Assembly (NCBI RefSeq): GCF_009827405.1
Contig: NZ_WTYY01000003.1
Location: 186,001-250,000 of the forward strand
From: Alteraurantiacibacter aestuarii
Lineage (GTDB): Bacteria; Pseudomonadota; Alphaproteobacteria; Sphingomonadales; Sphingomonadaceae
DNA: 64,000 nucleotides
Direction of reading: 5' to 3'
In this document: one piece after another, positions 29,098 through 37,408 of the stretch
How the letters are laid out: the number at the start of each line of letters is the position of its first letter
How positions within the stretch are numbered: position 1 is the first letter of the stretch
Translations under genes and position numbers: made by a program
Notes under the pieces: generated by a model
What the model saw: only the letters and a program-made list of their open reading frames with translations
The model's database searches: none
Told to the model about the DNA's origin: nothing

Positions 29098-30843
29098 ATG
29101 TTTGGCGGGAGATCATGGGGCCTGTTCCTGCACGTGGCCATTTTGGTGTTGGCAATTTTCCTGCCAGCGCAACTTCTCGCCGCGTCTCCTGCACCGGGAT
29201 CGCCCGCCCAACATGATGCCCGGCACGATCATTGCGTGGCCAGCGGATCGTCGCAGGCCAGCTTTCAGGATGCGGTGCGCACGGCCCGGTGGGAATGCGA
29301 GGACAAGTCCTATTCGCTGGTCCCCGGTCGCACACTGCTGAAATTCGATCTCGACCCGCAGGCCGAACAGCCGCGCTTCCTGATCACCCGCCGGACCCAG
29401 CTATCCCGGCTGCAGATCCAGGTGATCGACAGCGACGGATCGCGCCGCGATGTCAGCTATCGCTATGACGAGATGCAGCCCGCCATGGCCGGCGGATTCA
29501 TCAAGGCCCGCCTGCCTGCCCTTACCGATTCATCCCGCCAGGTGATCGTCGGGATGGACGAGGTGACCAGCCTGATGACGCTGCAACAGGCCTATCTTGC
29601 GCCCGGGGATCCGGGCGACAACGAGGCCGGGCACGATTTGCTGCTGCTTCTGGCCGCGCTGTGCGGCATGCTGCTGATGCCGCTGCTGTTCAACGCCGCG
29701 TTCTACCGCGTGCTGCGCGAACCGTTTGTGTTGTGGCACACCGCGCTGACCATTTCGCTGATGCTGACGATCATCGTCAATTCGGGCCTGTCGATGCATA
29801 TGGTTGCCCTGTCCCTGTCCGATCTGAGCCGGATGACGACGATTGTATTTGGCCTGTCGGTGGCCGCCGGCGGCATGTTCGCGCATAGTTTTATCGAGGC
29901 GGACAGGCTCAATCCGGTCATTCGCAAGGCGCTACCCTGGGCGGCGCTGGCATCATTGCTGATCAGCTTTGCCCATGCCAATTTCCCGTTTGTGCTGCGC
30001 CCGTGGCAATCGGGGATCTATTACCTGTGCTATCTGCCGATCCTGATCCTGTATATCAGCGTGCTGGTGGATGCGCTGCGCCGGGGAAGCCGCGCCGCGC
30101 GCTTTCAGCTGGTGGGCTGGCTGCCGCTTCTGGGGGTCGGGATCATCCGGATTGTCAGCCAGTTCGCACCCGGACTGGAACCGACCGATGCGATGACGCT
30201 GTTCTATGTGGGCTGCGTGTTCGAGGTTCTGGCCACCACGCTGGGTGTGACCGACCGCTTCATGGCGCTGAAGGACCAGCGCGACCGCGCCCGCACCGAA
30301 GCGCAGATGCTGGAGCGATTGTCCGAACGCGATACGCTGACCGGCCTGTATAACCGCCGCGTGCTGGAGGAGCGTTTTGCCGCGCTGCGGGCAGAGGGCT
30401 TTACCACGCTGGCTCTGCTCGACCTCGATGATTTCAAGTCCATCAACGACACCTTCGGCCACGGGGTGGGCGACGATGTGCTGCGCACGGTGGCCAAGGC
30501 GATGGAGCCCGATGCCGATACGATTGTGGTCAGGATGGGCGGCGAGGAATTCGCCCTGCTGCTGCGCGGCCGCAATGCTCACGCCCGTGCCGAGCTGCGC
30601 CGTACCGCCCTGACCAGAATCGTGGCCAGAGACGTGGCCGTCGATCGGCCCGTGACCGCCAGCATGGGGGTTATCGAAGTGCCCATCGATGCCATGCCCG
30701 ATGCCAAATTCGATACGCTGTACCGGCGCGCCGATGTCTTGCTTTATGAAGCCAAGGCAGCGGGCCGCAACAAGATGCTGATGGAACGCATTCAGGCCTT
30801 CAAACATGGCCACCCGCCGCAACCCGGTCGCCGCGCAGCCTAG
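29098..30843 (+). CDS. membrane diguanylate cyclase with 7TMR-DISM-like sensor
   Basis: This protein has about 581 residues. A signal peptide or first helix (about 8-28) precedes a periplasmic sensory domain of about 160 residues containing one Cys pair. Seven membrane helices (about residues 185-385), a short coiled segment (RDRARTEAQMLERLSE) and a C-terminal GGDEF domain follow. The active-site motif is GGEEF, preceded by RDTLTGLYNRRVLEE and LLDLDDFKSINDTFGHGVGDD. The RxxD inhibitory site expected five residues before GGEEF is absent (DADT in its place), so product inhibition may be lacking. No EAL domain is present. The start is ATG 29098 or GTG 29089, both beside a hairpin. Confidence 0.9.
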   Translation: MFGGRSWGLFLHVAILVLAIFLPAQLLAASPAPGSPAQHDARHDHCVASGSSQASFQDAVRTARWECEDKSYSLVPGRTLLKFDLDPQAEQPRFLITRRTQLSRLQIQVIDSDGSRRDVSYRYDEMQPAMAGGFIKARLPALTDSSRQVIVGMDEVTSLMTLQQAYLAPGDPGDNEAGHDLLLLLAALCGMLLMPLLFNAAFYRVLREPFVLWHTALTISLMLTIIVNSGLSMHMVALSLSDLSRMTTIVFGLSVAAGGMFAHSFIEADRLNPVIRKALPWAALASLLISFAHANFPFVLRPWQSGIYYLCYLPILILYISVLVDALRRGSRAARFQLVGWLPLLGVGIIRIVSQFAPGLEPTDAMTLFYVGCVFEVLATTLGVTDRFMALKDQRDRARTEAQMLERLSERDTLTGLYNRRVLEERFAALRAEGFTTLALLDLDDFKSINDTFGHGVGDDVLRTVAKAMEPDADTIVVRMGGEEFALLLRGRNAHARAELRRTALTRIVARDVAVDRPVTASMGVIEVPIDAMPDAKFDTLYRRADVLLYEAKAAGRNKMLMERIQAFKHGHPPQPGRRAA

Positions 30844-30846
30844 GCG

Positions 30847-31260
30847 TTACGCGCCCTCGTCCTCGGAGGTCATGAAAGGTGCCGCCACTTCGCGCGGCAC
30901 GCGCATCAGGCGGCCCGTCTCACGCTCCACCATCGCCCATGTGGTCTTGGCCCGCACGATCACCTTGCCCGCCGCATTGGTGAAGGTCATGTGCCGGTCA
31001 AAGCGCGCGCCCGATGGGCCTTCGCGGATTTCGGTCAGCGCGGTCACCTTGTCGCCCTCGCGGATGTTGCCGCGGTAATCGATCTCGTGCCGGGTCACCA
31101 CCCAGGCATAGGCGGCGACATGCTCGGGATCGCCATCACGTGTCCAGTGGGCGGTGGCGACTTCTTCCATCCACTTCACCCACACGGTGTTGTTGACGTG
31201 GCCGTTGGCATCAATGTCTTCCGCCGTGGCGATGAACTTCATCGTGAAACTGTTGCTCAT
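30847..31260 (-). CDS. hotdog-fold acyl-CoA thioesterase (4HBT family)
   Basis: This 137-residue hotdog protein has the pattern IDANGHVNNTVWVKWMEE, where the Asp and the following His-Val-Asn-Asn match the catalytic region of YbgC/FadM-type 4-hydroxybenzoyl-CoA-thioesterase-like proteins. It continues with RHEIDYRGNIREGDKVTALTEI and RAKTTWAMVERETGRLMRVP. It probably hydrolyses an acyl-CoA of unknown chain. GAGGA in the 3' end of the upstream S9 peptidase gene serves as its Shine-Dalgarno, so the two are one operon with an 8-base gap. Confidence 0.85.
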   Translation of the reverse strand: MSNSFTMKFIATAEDIDANGHVNNTVWVKWMEEVATAHWTRDGDPEHVAAYAWVVTRHEIDYRGNIREGDKVTALTEIREGPSGARFDRHMTFTNAAGKVIVRAKTTWAMVERETGRLMRVPREVAAPFMTSEDEGA

Positions 31261-31268
31261 GGCGGCGC

Positions 31269-33455
31269 CTATTCCTCGATGCCCAGTTGCCACAGGATGA
31301 ATGCAGCCTCCTCGGCATCTTCGCGCAGGCCTTCGAAGCGGCCCGATTTGCCCGCATGGCCAGCGCCCATATTGGTCTTGAGCAGCAGGATGTTGTCATC
31401 GGTCTTCAGCTCACGCAGCTTGGCCACCCACTTGGCCGGCTCCCAATAGGTGACGCGCGGATCGTTGAGACCGGCGGTCACCAGCATTGGCGGATAGTCA
31501 TGCGCCACCACCTGATCATAGGGCGAATAGCTGAGGATGTGGGTGAAGGCCGCCTTGCTGGTGATCGGGTTGCCCCATTCCGGCCATTCGCCCGGCGTCA
31601 GCGGCAGGCTGTCATCCAGCATGGTGGAAAGCACGTCCACGAACGGCACGCCCGCCACCACCGCGCCGAACAGTTCGGGCGCCTGGTTGACCACCGCGCC
31701 CATCAGCTCGCCGCCAGCCGAACGGCCCGCCGCGCTGATCTGGCCTTCGCTGGTATAGCCCCGCGCGATCAGCCCGCGCGCCACATCGACGAAATCGTTG
31801 AAGGTGTTGGTGCGCTGTTCGGTCTTGCCTTGCAGATACCAGTTGCGCCCCAGATCATCGCCGCCGCGAATATGGGCGATGGCATAGGCCATGCCGCGAT
31901 CGACATAGGTGAAGCGCGTGGTCGAAAAGCCCGGGTCCACGGCATAGCCATAGGCGCCATAGGCATACAGGTGCAGCGGCCCGCCCCGGACGCTCTGCCC
32001 GTCTGCGCCGTCCTGCGCCATCGGGCGGTCCTTGCGATAGACGATGGAGACCGGGATCATGGCCCCGTCGCGCGCGGGAATGCTCAGCCGCTCGACCGTG
32101 TAGAGCGAAGGATCGAAGCCCGAGGGGATCTCCAGCACCTTGAGCGTTTCCAGCGTGCCGGTGGCGACATGGTAGTCATAGACGGTGTCCGGCGTGATCG
32201 GCGATTCATAGCCGATGCGGATCGTGTCCATCGCCCATTCGGGATTATCGCCCAGCCCCGCCGCATAGGCCGGTTCGGGAAAGGTGATGGTCTCCATCGC
32301 GGCGGGATTGTCGTAATAGCGGATCTGGATCTGGTCGAGCCCGGCCAGCCGCCCTTCGGTGACGTAGAAATCACGAAACAGCGTGAACCCGGTGAGGTAG
32401 AAGTCGTCCGATCCTTCGATCAGCGTCGTCCAGTTGGCGGGGTCTGCCAGCGGCGCGGTGGCCAGGCGGAAGTTCACATGCGTGTCATTGGTCCAGATGT
32501 ACAACGTGTCTTCGCGCACATCGACGCCGTATTCCACGCCGGTCTGGCGCGCGCGCACCAGCACGGGCGTTGCCATCGGATCGGAAGCCGGGATCAGATA
32601 GACCTCGGACGTTTCATTGTCGCCCACCGCCATGATCAGCCATTGCTCATTGGCGGATAGGCCAGCCGATACGGTGAAGCCGATATCGCCTTCGTGATAG
32701 ATCTCCACATCCTCGGCCGCATCGCTGCCGATGCGGTGCACGCGGACATTGTCGACACGCCAGTTGTCATTGGCCACGCCATACACCAGCATGGTGTCAT
32801 TGGCGGCCCAGATCAGGTCGGTGTTGGTGCCCTCGATCACGTCTGGCAGCAGTTCGCCCGTCTCCAGGTCCTTGATCCGCACGGTGAAACGTTCGGCCCC
32901 GGTGGTATCGGTGGAATAGGCGACATAGCGGCCATTCTTGCTGACCGAGATATCCTCCAGGCTCAGATAGTCATGGCCCTTGGCCAGCTCGGTCACGTCA
33001 AGGTAGAGCTGCGCCTCGCCGCCAGCCACCGGGCGGCGATAATATTTGCGATATTCCGCGCCTTCCTCGAACTCGGACCAGTACAGATAGTCGCCATCCT
33101 TCTGCGGCACGGAGGAATCGGCTTCCTTGATCCGCCCGCGCATCTCGGCCAGCAGATTGTCCACCAGCGGCTGGTGCGGCCCCATCTGCGCTTCGTACCA
33201 GGCGTTCTCGGCGCGCACATAGGCCAGCACGTCCTCATCATCGATGACCGGGTATGATGCGTCCTTCAGCCAGTGATAGGGATCGGAAATGGTGATCCCG
33301 TGATAGCTGTATTCATAGGGGCGCTGCTCCGCGACCGGAGGACCGTTGGGAATGGAATGGCTCACGCTGTTAGACTCACCTGATTGCGCCGTTGCAGGGA
33401 TGGCGCCCGCACAAAGCAGGGCGGCAGCGGCAATACTGAAAAGCTTGTTCGTCAC
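31269..33455 (-). CDS. secreted S9A-family prolyl oligopeptidase / oligopeptidase B-like peptidase
   Basis: This serine oligopeptidase of about 728 residues has a signal peptide ending IPATAQ. A seven-bladed propeller fills most of residues 80-430. The catalytic alpha/beta domain shows HLYAYGAYGYAVDPGF, AHIRGGDDLGRNWYLQGK, the nucleophile Ser in AAGRSAGGELMGAV, the Asp in TAGLNDPRVTYWEPAKW and the His in NMGAGHAGKSGR. The GGDDLGR and Ser-Ala-Gly-Gly motifs match oligopeptidase B and its relatives. The start is a GTG at 33455, chosen because the signal peptide begins there; the frame stays open to 33539. It diverges from the X-Pro aminopeptidase gene, so the region may serve peptide use. Confidence 0.9.
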   Translation of the reverse strand: MTNKLFSIAAAALLCAGAIPATAQSGESNSVSHSIPNGPPVAEQRPYEYSYHGITISDPYHWLKDASYPVIDDEDVLAYVRAENAWYEAQMGPHQPLVDNLLAEMRGRIKEADSSVPQKDGDYLYWSEFEEGAEYRKYYRRPVAGGEAQLYLDVTELAKGHDYLSLEDISVSKNGRYVAYSTDTTGAERFTVRIKDLETGELLPDVIEGTNTDLIWAANDTMLVYGVANDNWRVDNVRVHRIGSDAAEDVEIYHEGDIGFTVSAGLSANEQWLIMAVGDNETSEVYLIPASDPMATPVLVRARQTGVEYGVDVREDTLYIWTNDTHVNFRLATAPLADPANWTTLIEGSDDFYLTGFTLFRDFYVTEGRLAGLDQIQIRYYDNPAAMETITFPEPAYAAGLGDNPEWAMDTIRIGYESPITPDTVYDYHVATGTLETLKVLEIPSGFDPSLYTVERLSIPARDGAMIPVSIVYRKDRPMAQDGADGQSVRGGPLHLYAYGAYGYAVDPGFSTTRFTYVDRGMAYAIAHIRGGDDLGRNWYLQGKTEQRTNTFNDFVDVARGLIARGYTSEGQISAAGRSAGGELMGAVVNQAPELFGAVVAGVPFVDVLSTMLDDSLPLTPGEWPEWGNPITSKAAFTHILSYSPYDQVVAHDYPPMLVTAGLNDPRVTYWEPAKWVAKLRELKTDDNILLLKTNMGAGHAGKSGRFEGLREDAEEAAFILWQLGIEE

Positions 33456-33572
33456 TAGAGGGCGTTCCTTGGCAGGACCGGGCGCGGCTGGAAAGCCTGC
33501 AACACAGGGCCTATGTTTGCAGAGAGGGTATGCTACCATACCTAGTTACAGTTGTTATCGGAATCAAATGCC

Positions 33573-35378
33573 ATGTTGATGCAGACCCATGAAGCCCGAC
33601 TTTCGGCCCTGCGTGAGGAGCTTTCCCGCCGCGACCTGGCAGGATTCGTCGTCCCGCTCAGCGATGAGCATCTGTCCGAATATGTCGGCGCCTATGCCCA
33701 GCGCCTCGCGTGGCTGACGGGTTTTGGCGGATCGGCCGGCAGCGTGGCGGTGCTAAAGGACAAGGCGGCGATCTTCGTCGATGGCCGCTACACGCTGCAA
33801 GTGCGCGATCAGGTGGACGGCAAGCTGTACGAATACAAATCCGTGCCCGAGGATTCGATGGCCGACTGGCTGGCGCAAAATGCCCCCAAGGGCGCGCGGA
33901 TCGGCTTTGATCCGTGGCTGCACACGCGCAGCTGGGCCAAGGATGCGCGTGAGAAGCTGGAAAAGGCCGGGGCGCAGCTGGTCGCGGTCGCTGCCAATCC
34001 CATCGATGCGGTGTGGCAGGACCAGCCCGAACCATCAGCCGCGCCCGCCTTCCTGCAGGATGAGGCACTGGCGGGCCGGTCCAGCGCAGACAAGCGCGGC
34101 GCAATTGCCGAATGGCTGAAGGCCGAATCGGTTGATGGGGTGGTCATTTCCGCGCTCGATTCGGTCGCCTGGGTGCTCAATATCCGTGGCAGCGATGTGG
34201 AACGCACGCCGGTGGCGCTGTCTTACCTCACCATCCATGCAGACGGCACGGCGGACTGGTTCATCGCGCCCGGCAAGGTCCCCGCAGACGTGGCCGCCGC
34301 GCTGGGCAATGCCGTGCGCATCCGCGACCGCGCGCAGTTTGAAGCATCGCTGGGCGAATTTTCCGGCAAGACCGTTTCCAGCGATCCGGCCCGCTCCGTC
34401 GCCGCCATTTTCGATGCGCTGGAGGCGGGCGGGGCAAAGGTCGTCACCCATACCGACCCTGCCGTCCTGCCCAAGGCGGTGAAGACCAAGGCGGAGCAGG
34501 ATGGCCACCGTGCGGCGCAGCGGCGCGACGGGGCAGCGGTTTCCAATTTCCTCCACTGGCTGAGCGTGGAAGGCCCGCGCGGCACGGTGGACGAGCTGTC
34601 TGCAGCGGCAAGATTGCAGGCCTGCCGCGAGGCTTGCGGCGACCTGCGCGATCTCTCCTTCGATACGATATCGGGCGCAGGCCCCAATGGCGCCATCGTG
34701 CACTACCGCGTGAGCGAGGAGACCAACTGCACACTGGAGCCGAACAGCGTCTATCTGGTGGACAGCGGCGGCCAGTATCCTGACGGCACCACCGATATCA
34801 CCCGCACTGTGTGGATCGGCCCCGATGCCCCGCCCGCGCAGGTGAAGGACCGCTATACGCGCGTGCTAAAGGGCCATATCTGCCTGGCGATGCAGACCTT
34901 CCCCAAGGGCACGCTCGGCTCGCAGCTGGATACACTGGCGCGGCAATATCTGTGGGAGGCGGGCATCGACTATGCCCACGGCACCGGCCACGGCGTGGGC
35001 AGCTTTCTGGCGGTGCACGAAGGCCCGCAGCGCATTGCCAAGCCGCGCGGCGGACAGGCTGGCGGTGAACAGGAATTGCTGCCCGGAATGTTTCTCTCCA
35101 ACGAACCGGGATATTACAAGACCGGCGCATACGGCATCAGGATCGAGAATCTGGTGCTGGTGGAAGAACGCCGGATCGATGGCGCGGAGGGGGACTGGCT
35201 GGGCTTTGAAACGCTGACGCTGGCCCCCATCGATGCCACTCTGGTGGACAGGGCGCTGCTGAGCGAGGCCGAAATCGCCTGGTGGAACGCCTATCACGCG
35301 CGCGTTCACGAAGTGGTGGCGCCGCAGCTGACAGGTGAGGCACTGGCGTGGCTGGACGCTGCCTGCAGGCCAATATAG
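33573..35378 (+). CDS. X-Pro aminopeptidase (aminopeptidase P, M24B)
   Basis: This cytoplasmic metallopeptidase removes N-terminal residues before proline. The protein has about 601 residues, the long form with two creatinase-like N-terminal domains. The pita-bread catalytic domain carries the metal ligands Asp in YLVDSGGQYPDG, Asp in GTTDITRTVW, His in HGTGHGVGSFLAVHEGP, Glu in LSNEPGYYK and Glu in IRIENLVLVEE. The substrate His lies in AVHEG. Start choices are ATG 33573 or 33579; a TTG at 33552 is also in frame. There is no signal peptide. It is divergent from the secreted S9 peptidase, which would supply peptides for it. Confidence 0.93.
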   Translation: MLMQTHEARLSALREELSRRDLAGFVVPLSDEHLSEYVGAYAQRLAWLTGFGGSAGSVAVLKDKAAIFVDGRYTLQVRDQVDGKLYEYKSVPEDSMADWLAQNAPKGARIGFDPWLHTRSWAKDAREKLEKAGAQLVAVAANPIDAVWQDQPEPSAAPAFLQDEALAGRSSADKRGAIAEWLKAESVDGVVISALDSVAWVLNIRGSDVERTPVALSYLTIHADGTADWFIAPGKVPADVAAALGNAVRIRDRAQFEASLGEFSGKTVSSDPARSVAAIFDALEAGGAKVVTHTDPAVLPKAVKTKAEQDGHRAAQRRDGAAVSNFLHWLSVEGPRGTVDELSAAARLQACREACGDLRDLSFDTISGAGPNGAIVHYRVSEETNCTLEPNSVYLVDSGGQYPDGTTDITRTVWIGPDAPPAQVKDRYTRVLKGHICLAMQTFPKGTLGSQLDTLARQYLWEAGIDYAHGTGHGVGSFLAVHEGPQRIAKPRGGQAGGEQELLPGMFLSNEPGYYKTGAYGIRIENLVLVEERRIDGAEGDWLGFETLTLAPIDATLVDRALLSEAEIAWWNAYHARVHEVVAPQLTGEALAWLDAACRPI

Positions 35379-35402
35379 ACCTGTCCCGAAGAGGAGAACA
35401 TT

Positions 35403-35780
35403 ATGCTTGGCTATGCCACGATGGGCACCAATGACCTTGCCAGGTCTGCCAAATTCTATGATGCGATCGCCGCCATCACCGGCGCAGGCCGCGTGTTTGA
35501 AACCGATCGCGTGGTAACCTGGGGCACGCCTGAAAAGGGCGCCATGATCGGTGTGATCAAGCCACATGACGAGCAGCCCGCAACCGGTGGCAATGGCACG
35601 ATGTTTGGCCTGCCTGTCGAGAGCGAGGAGCAGGTCCAGCAAATCCATGCCCATGCGCTGGCCAATGGCGGCAGCGATGAAGGCCCTCCCGGTCCGCGCG
35701 GAGAGGCATTCTATGCCGCCTATTTCCGCGATCCTGATGGCAACAAGCTGGTCGCCTATGTCCCGCCCAAGGCCCCCTGA
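35403..35780 (+). CDS. VOC-family (glyoxalase-like) protein
   Basis: This 125-residue protein has the two beta-alpha-beta-beta-beta modules of the vicinal oxygen chelate superfamily. It opens MLGYATMGTNDLARSAKFYD and ends GEAFYAAYFRDPDGNKLVAYV, typical of this group. The metal-binding residues usual in glyoxalase I are only partly present (Glu in GEAFYAA and the terminal region), so catalytic activity is uncertain. GAGGAG lies 8 bases upstream of the ATG. It follows the aminopeptidase by 24 bases and is probably co-transcribed. Confidence 0.82.
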   Translation: MLGYATMGTNDLARSAKFYDAIAAITGAGRVFETDRVVTWGTPEKGAMIGVIKPHDEQPATGGNGTMFGLPVESEEQVQQIHAHALANGGSDEGPPGPRGEAFYAAYFRDPDGNKLVAYVPPKAP

Positions 35781-35855
35781 GGCGGCGGTCCGGCCTGCCA
35801 ATATGAACGCCCGCTAAACCGGGGTTTGCGCGTGCATGAACACGGGTGGCTGAAC

Positions 35856-35870
35856 GCGACAAATTGCGAC
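35856..35870. promoter_or_regulatory. direct repeat GCGAC-N5-GCGAC upstream of the EF-hand/two-component operon
   Basis: GCGACAAATTGCGAC places two GCGAC half-sites 10 bases apart, one helical turn, as in sites for OmpR-type response regulators. A further GCGAC lies at 35898-35902, close to three turns downstream. The same arrangement recurs at 45807-45821 with 14 of 15 identical bases. It lies about 145 bases upstream of the EF-hand gene, whose operon encodes an OmpR-type regulator. Confidence 0.5.
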
Positions 35871-35921
35871 ACAAATGGCGAATGCGGGCAAATCGCTGCG
35901 ACAATGCCACCCTAGAACGGA

Positions 35922-36005
35922 CCCCATGAGCAATGGGGCGCCGGACTCCTCCTCCCCCCCCCTTCAAGACGGTGCCCCGTTGCTCTCCGAATAATCCTTT
36001 GAAGG
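35922..36005 (+). promoter_or_regulatory. structured leader of the EF-hand gene, with C9 tract and sequestered Shine-Dalgarno
   Basis: Three elements lie in this leader. CCCCAT (35922-35927) pairs with ATGGGG (35933-35938). A run of nine C residues spans 35954-35962. CCTTCAA (35961-35967) is complementary to TTGAAGG (35999-36005), which contains most of the AAGGAG ribosome-binding site for the ATG at 36014. The last pairing could mask translation initiation. This is read from complementarity only; no folding was computed. Confidence 0.4.
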
Positions 36006-36013
36006 AGAGAACG

Positions 36014-36640
36014 ATGCGCAAGACCCTGACCCTCTCGCTTGCCGCCACCGCCCTGCTCGCAGCTGGCGCAGCCCATGCCCAGATGCCCGAGCGCGGACAG
36101 CGCGGCGCAGCGGAACTGACCCGCGAAGCCGTGCAGGAGCGTGCCACAAGCCAGTTTGAACGGCTCGACATCAACGATGATGGCGCGCTGAGCGAAGCGG
36201 ACCGCGATGCCGCCCGGCAGGCCCGCTTTGCGCGGTTTGACACCGATGGCAACGGCATGATCGACATGAGCGAATTCGACTCTGCCCGCGAGAACCGCAA
36301 GGACATGCGCGAAGAGCGTATGGCAGCGCGCGAAGAGCGCCGCGGACCCGGCATTCGCGAACGCCGCATGGGCCGCGGCCCCGGTGATCGTGGACCAGGC
36401 AATGGCGGCCCCGGTATTGGCGGCCCGGGCGGTGAGCGCAGGGTGGCCGAAGCCGATATCGACAATAACGGCACCGTCACCCAGGCCGAATTCCTCAGCG
36501 CCGCATTGACCCGCTTCGACCGTGCCGATGCCGATTCCGATGGCAAGATTACACGCGAGGAACGCCGCAATGCCCGTCCCGACGGACGCCCGGAAGGTCG
36601 CCCCGATGGACGACGTGCACCGCGTGGATTTATCGGCTAA
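36014..36640 (+). CDS. periplasmic EF-hand calcium-binding protein
   Basis: This 208-residue predicted periplasmic protein has a signal peptide ending GAAHAQ (residue 23). Two EF-hand pairs flank a Gly/Arg/Pro-rich linker (about residues 95-143). The loops are DINDDGALSEAD (52-63, last position Asp rather than Glu), DTDGNGMIDMSE (76-87), DIDNNGTVTQAE (148-159) and DADSDGKITREE (172-183); three of the four keep the full Glu-12 ligand set. It probably binds calcium in the periplasm. It precedes the response regulator by 30 bases and is probably in one operon with it and the kinase, so it may feed calcium or envelope status to that sensor; this is inference. The ATG follows AAGGAGAG. Confidence 0.88.
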   Translation: MRKTLTLSLAATALLAAGAAHAQMPERGQRGAAELTREAVQERATSQFERLDINDDGALSEADRDAARQARFARFDTDGNGMIDMSEFDSARENRKDMREERMAAREERRGPGIRERRMGRGPGDRGPGNGGPGIGGPGGERRVAEADIDNNGTVTQAEFLSAALTRFDRADADSDGKITREERRNARPDGRPEGRPDGRRAPRGFIG

Positions 36641-36670
36641 GCCCTTGTCCAAAGAGGGGCACAAGAACAG

Positions 36671-37408
36671 ATGAGCGAACAGCCACCGATCAAATTGCTG
36701 CTGGTCGATGATGAAGCCAGCCTGCGCCAACCCCTGGCGGAATATCTTTCCCGTCAGGGGTTTGTCGTGCGTCAGGCCGCCGATGCATCCAAGGCGCGAT
36801 CCGCGCTGATCGATGAGACGCCCGATCTCGTCCTGCTCGACATCATGATGCCGGGCGAGGATGGATTGTCGCTGTGCCGCCACCTGATCGAAGCGAAGAA
36901 ACTGCCGGTGATCTTCCTCACCGCAAGGGGTGAGGCGACCGATCGCATCGTCGGGCTGGAAATCGGCGCCGATGACTATGTGGTCAAGCCGTTCGAACCG
37001 CGTGAGCTGGTGGCGCGCATCCGTTCTGTGCTGCGCCGCTCCGCCCGCCAGACCACGCCGCCCACAGTGGTGGATGCGCTGTATCAGTTCGAAGGCTGGG
37101 AGCTCGATCCGCTCAAGCGCAGGCTGAGCGATCCCGAAGGCACAGTGATCCCGATATCCTCTGCCGAATTCCGCCTTTTGTGCGCCTTCCTCGATCATCC
37201 GCGACAGGTGCTGGACCGTGATCGCCTGCTCGATATGGTGCAGGGGCGCGAGGCGCATCTGTTCGATCGTGCGGTGGACAATCAGGTCAGCCGCCTGCGC
37301 CGCAAGATGGAAGATGACAGCCGCGATCCCAGGCTGATCCAGACGGTGTGGGGCGGTGGTTACCGCCTTGCCGCAGACGTGCGCCGCGTGGCGCAGGAAG
37401 CCGAATAA
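36671..37408 (+). CDS. OmpR/PhoB-family response regulator
   Basis: This 245-residue DNA-binding response regulator has a receiver domain (1-120) with the acidic pair in LLVDDEASLR, the phosphoacceptor Asp57 in LVLLDIMMPGEDGLSL, Thr in FLTARGEATDR and Lys in DYVVKPFEPRELVARI. A winged-helix output domain (about 140-240) includes DRDRLLDMVQGREAHLFDRAVDNQVSRLRRKM. It partners the kinase at 37408, with which its stop overlaps as TAATG. Direct GCGAC repeats upstream of the operon are a candidate binding site. Confidence 0.94.
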   Translation: MSEQPPIKLLLVDDEASLRQPLAEYLSRQGFVVRQAADASKARSALIDETPDLVLLDIMMPGEDGLSLCRHLIEAKKLPVIFLTARGEATDRIVGLEIGADDYVVKPFEPRELVARIRSVLRRSARQTTPPTVVDALYQFEGWELDPLKRRLSDPEGTVIPISSAEFRLLCAFLDHPRQVLDRDRLLDMVQGREAHLFDRAVDNQVSRLRRKMEDDSRDPRLIQTVWGGGYRLAADVRRVAQEAE

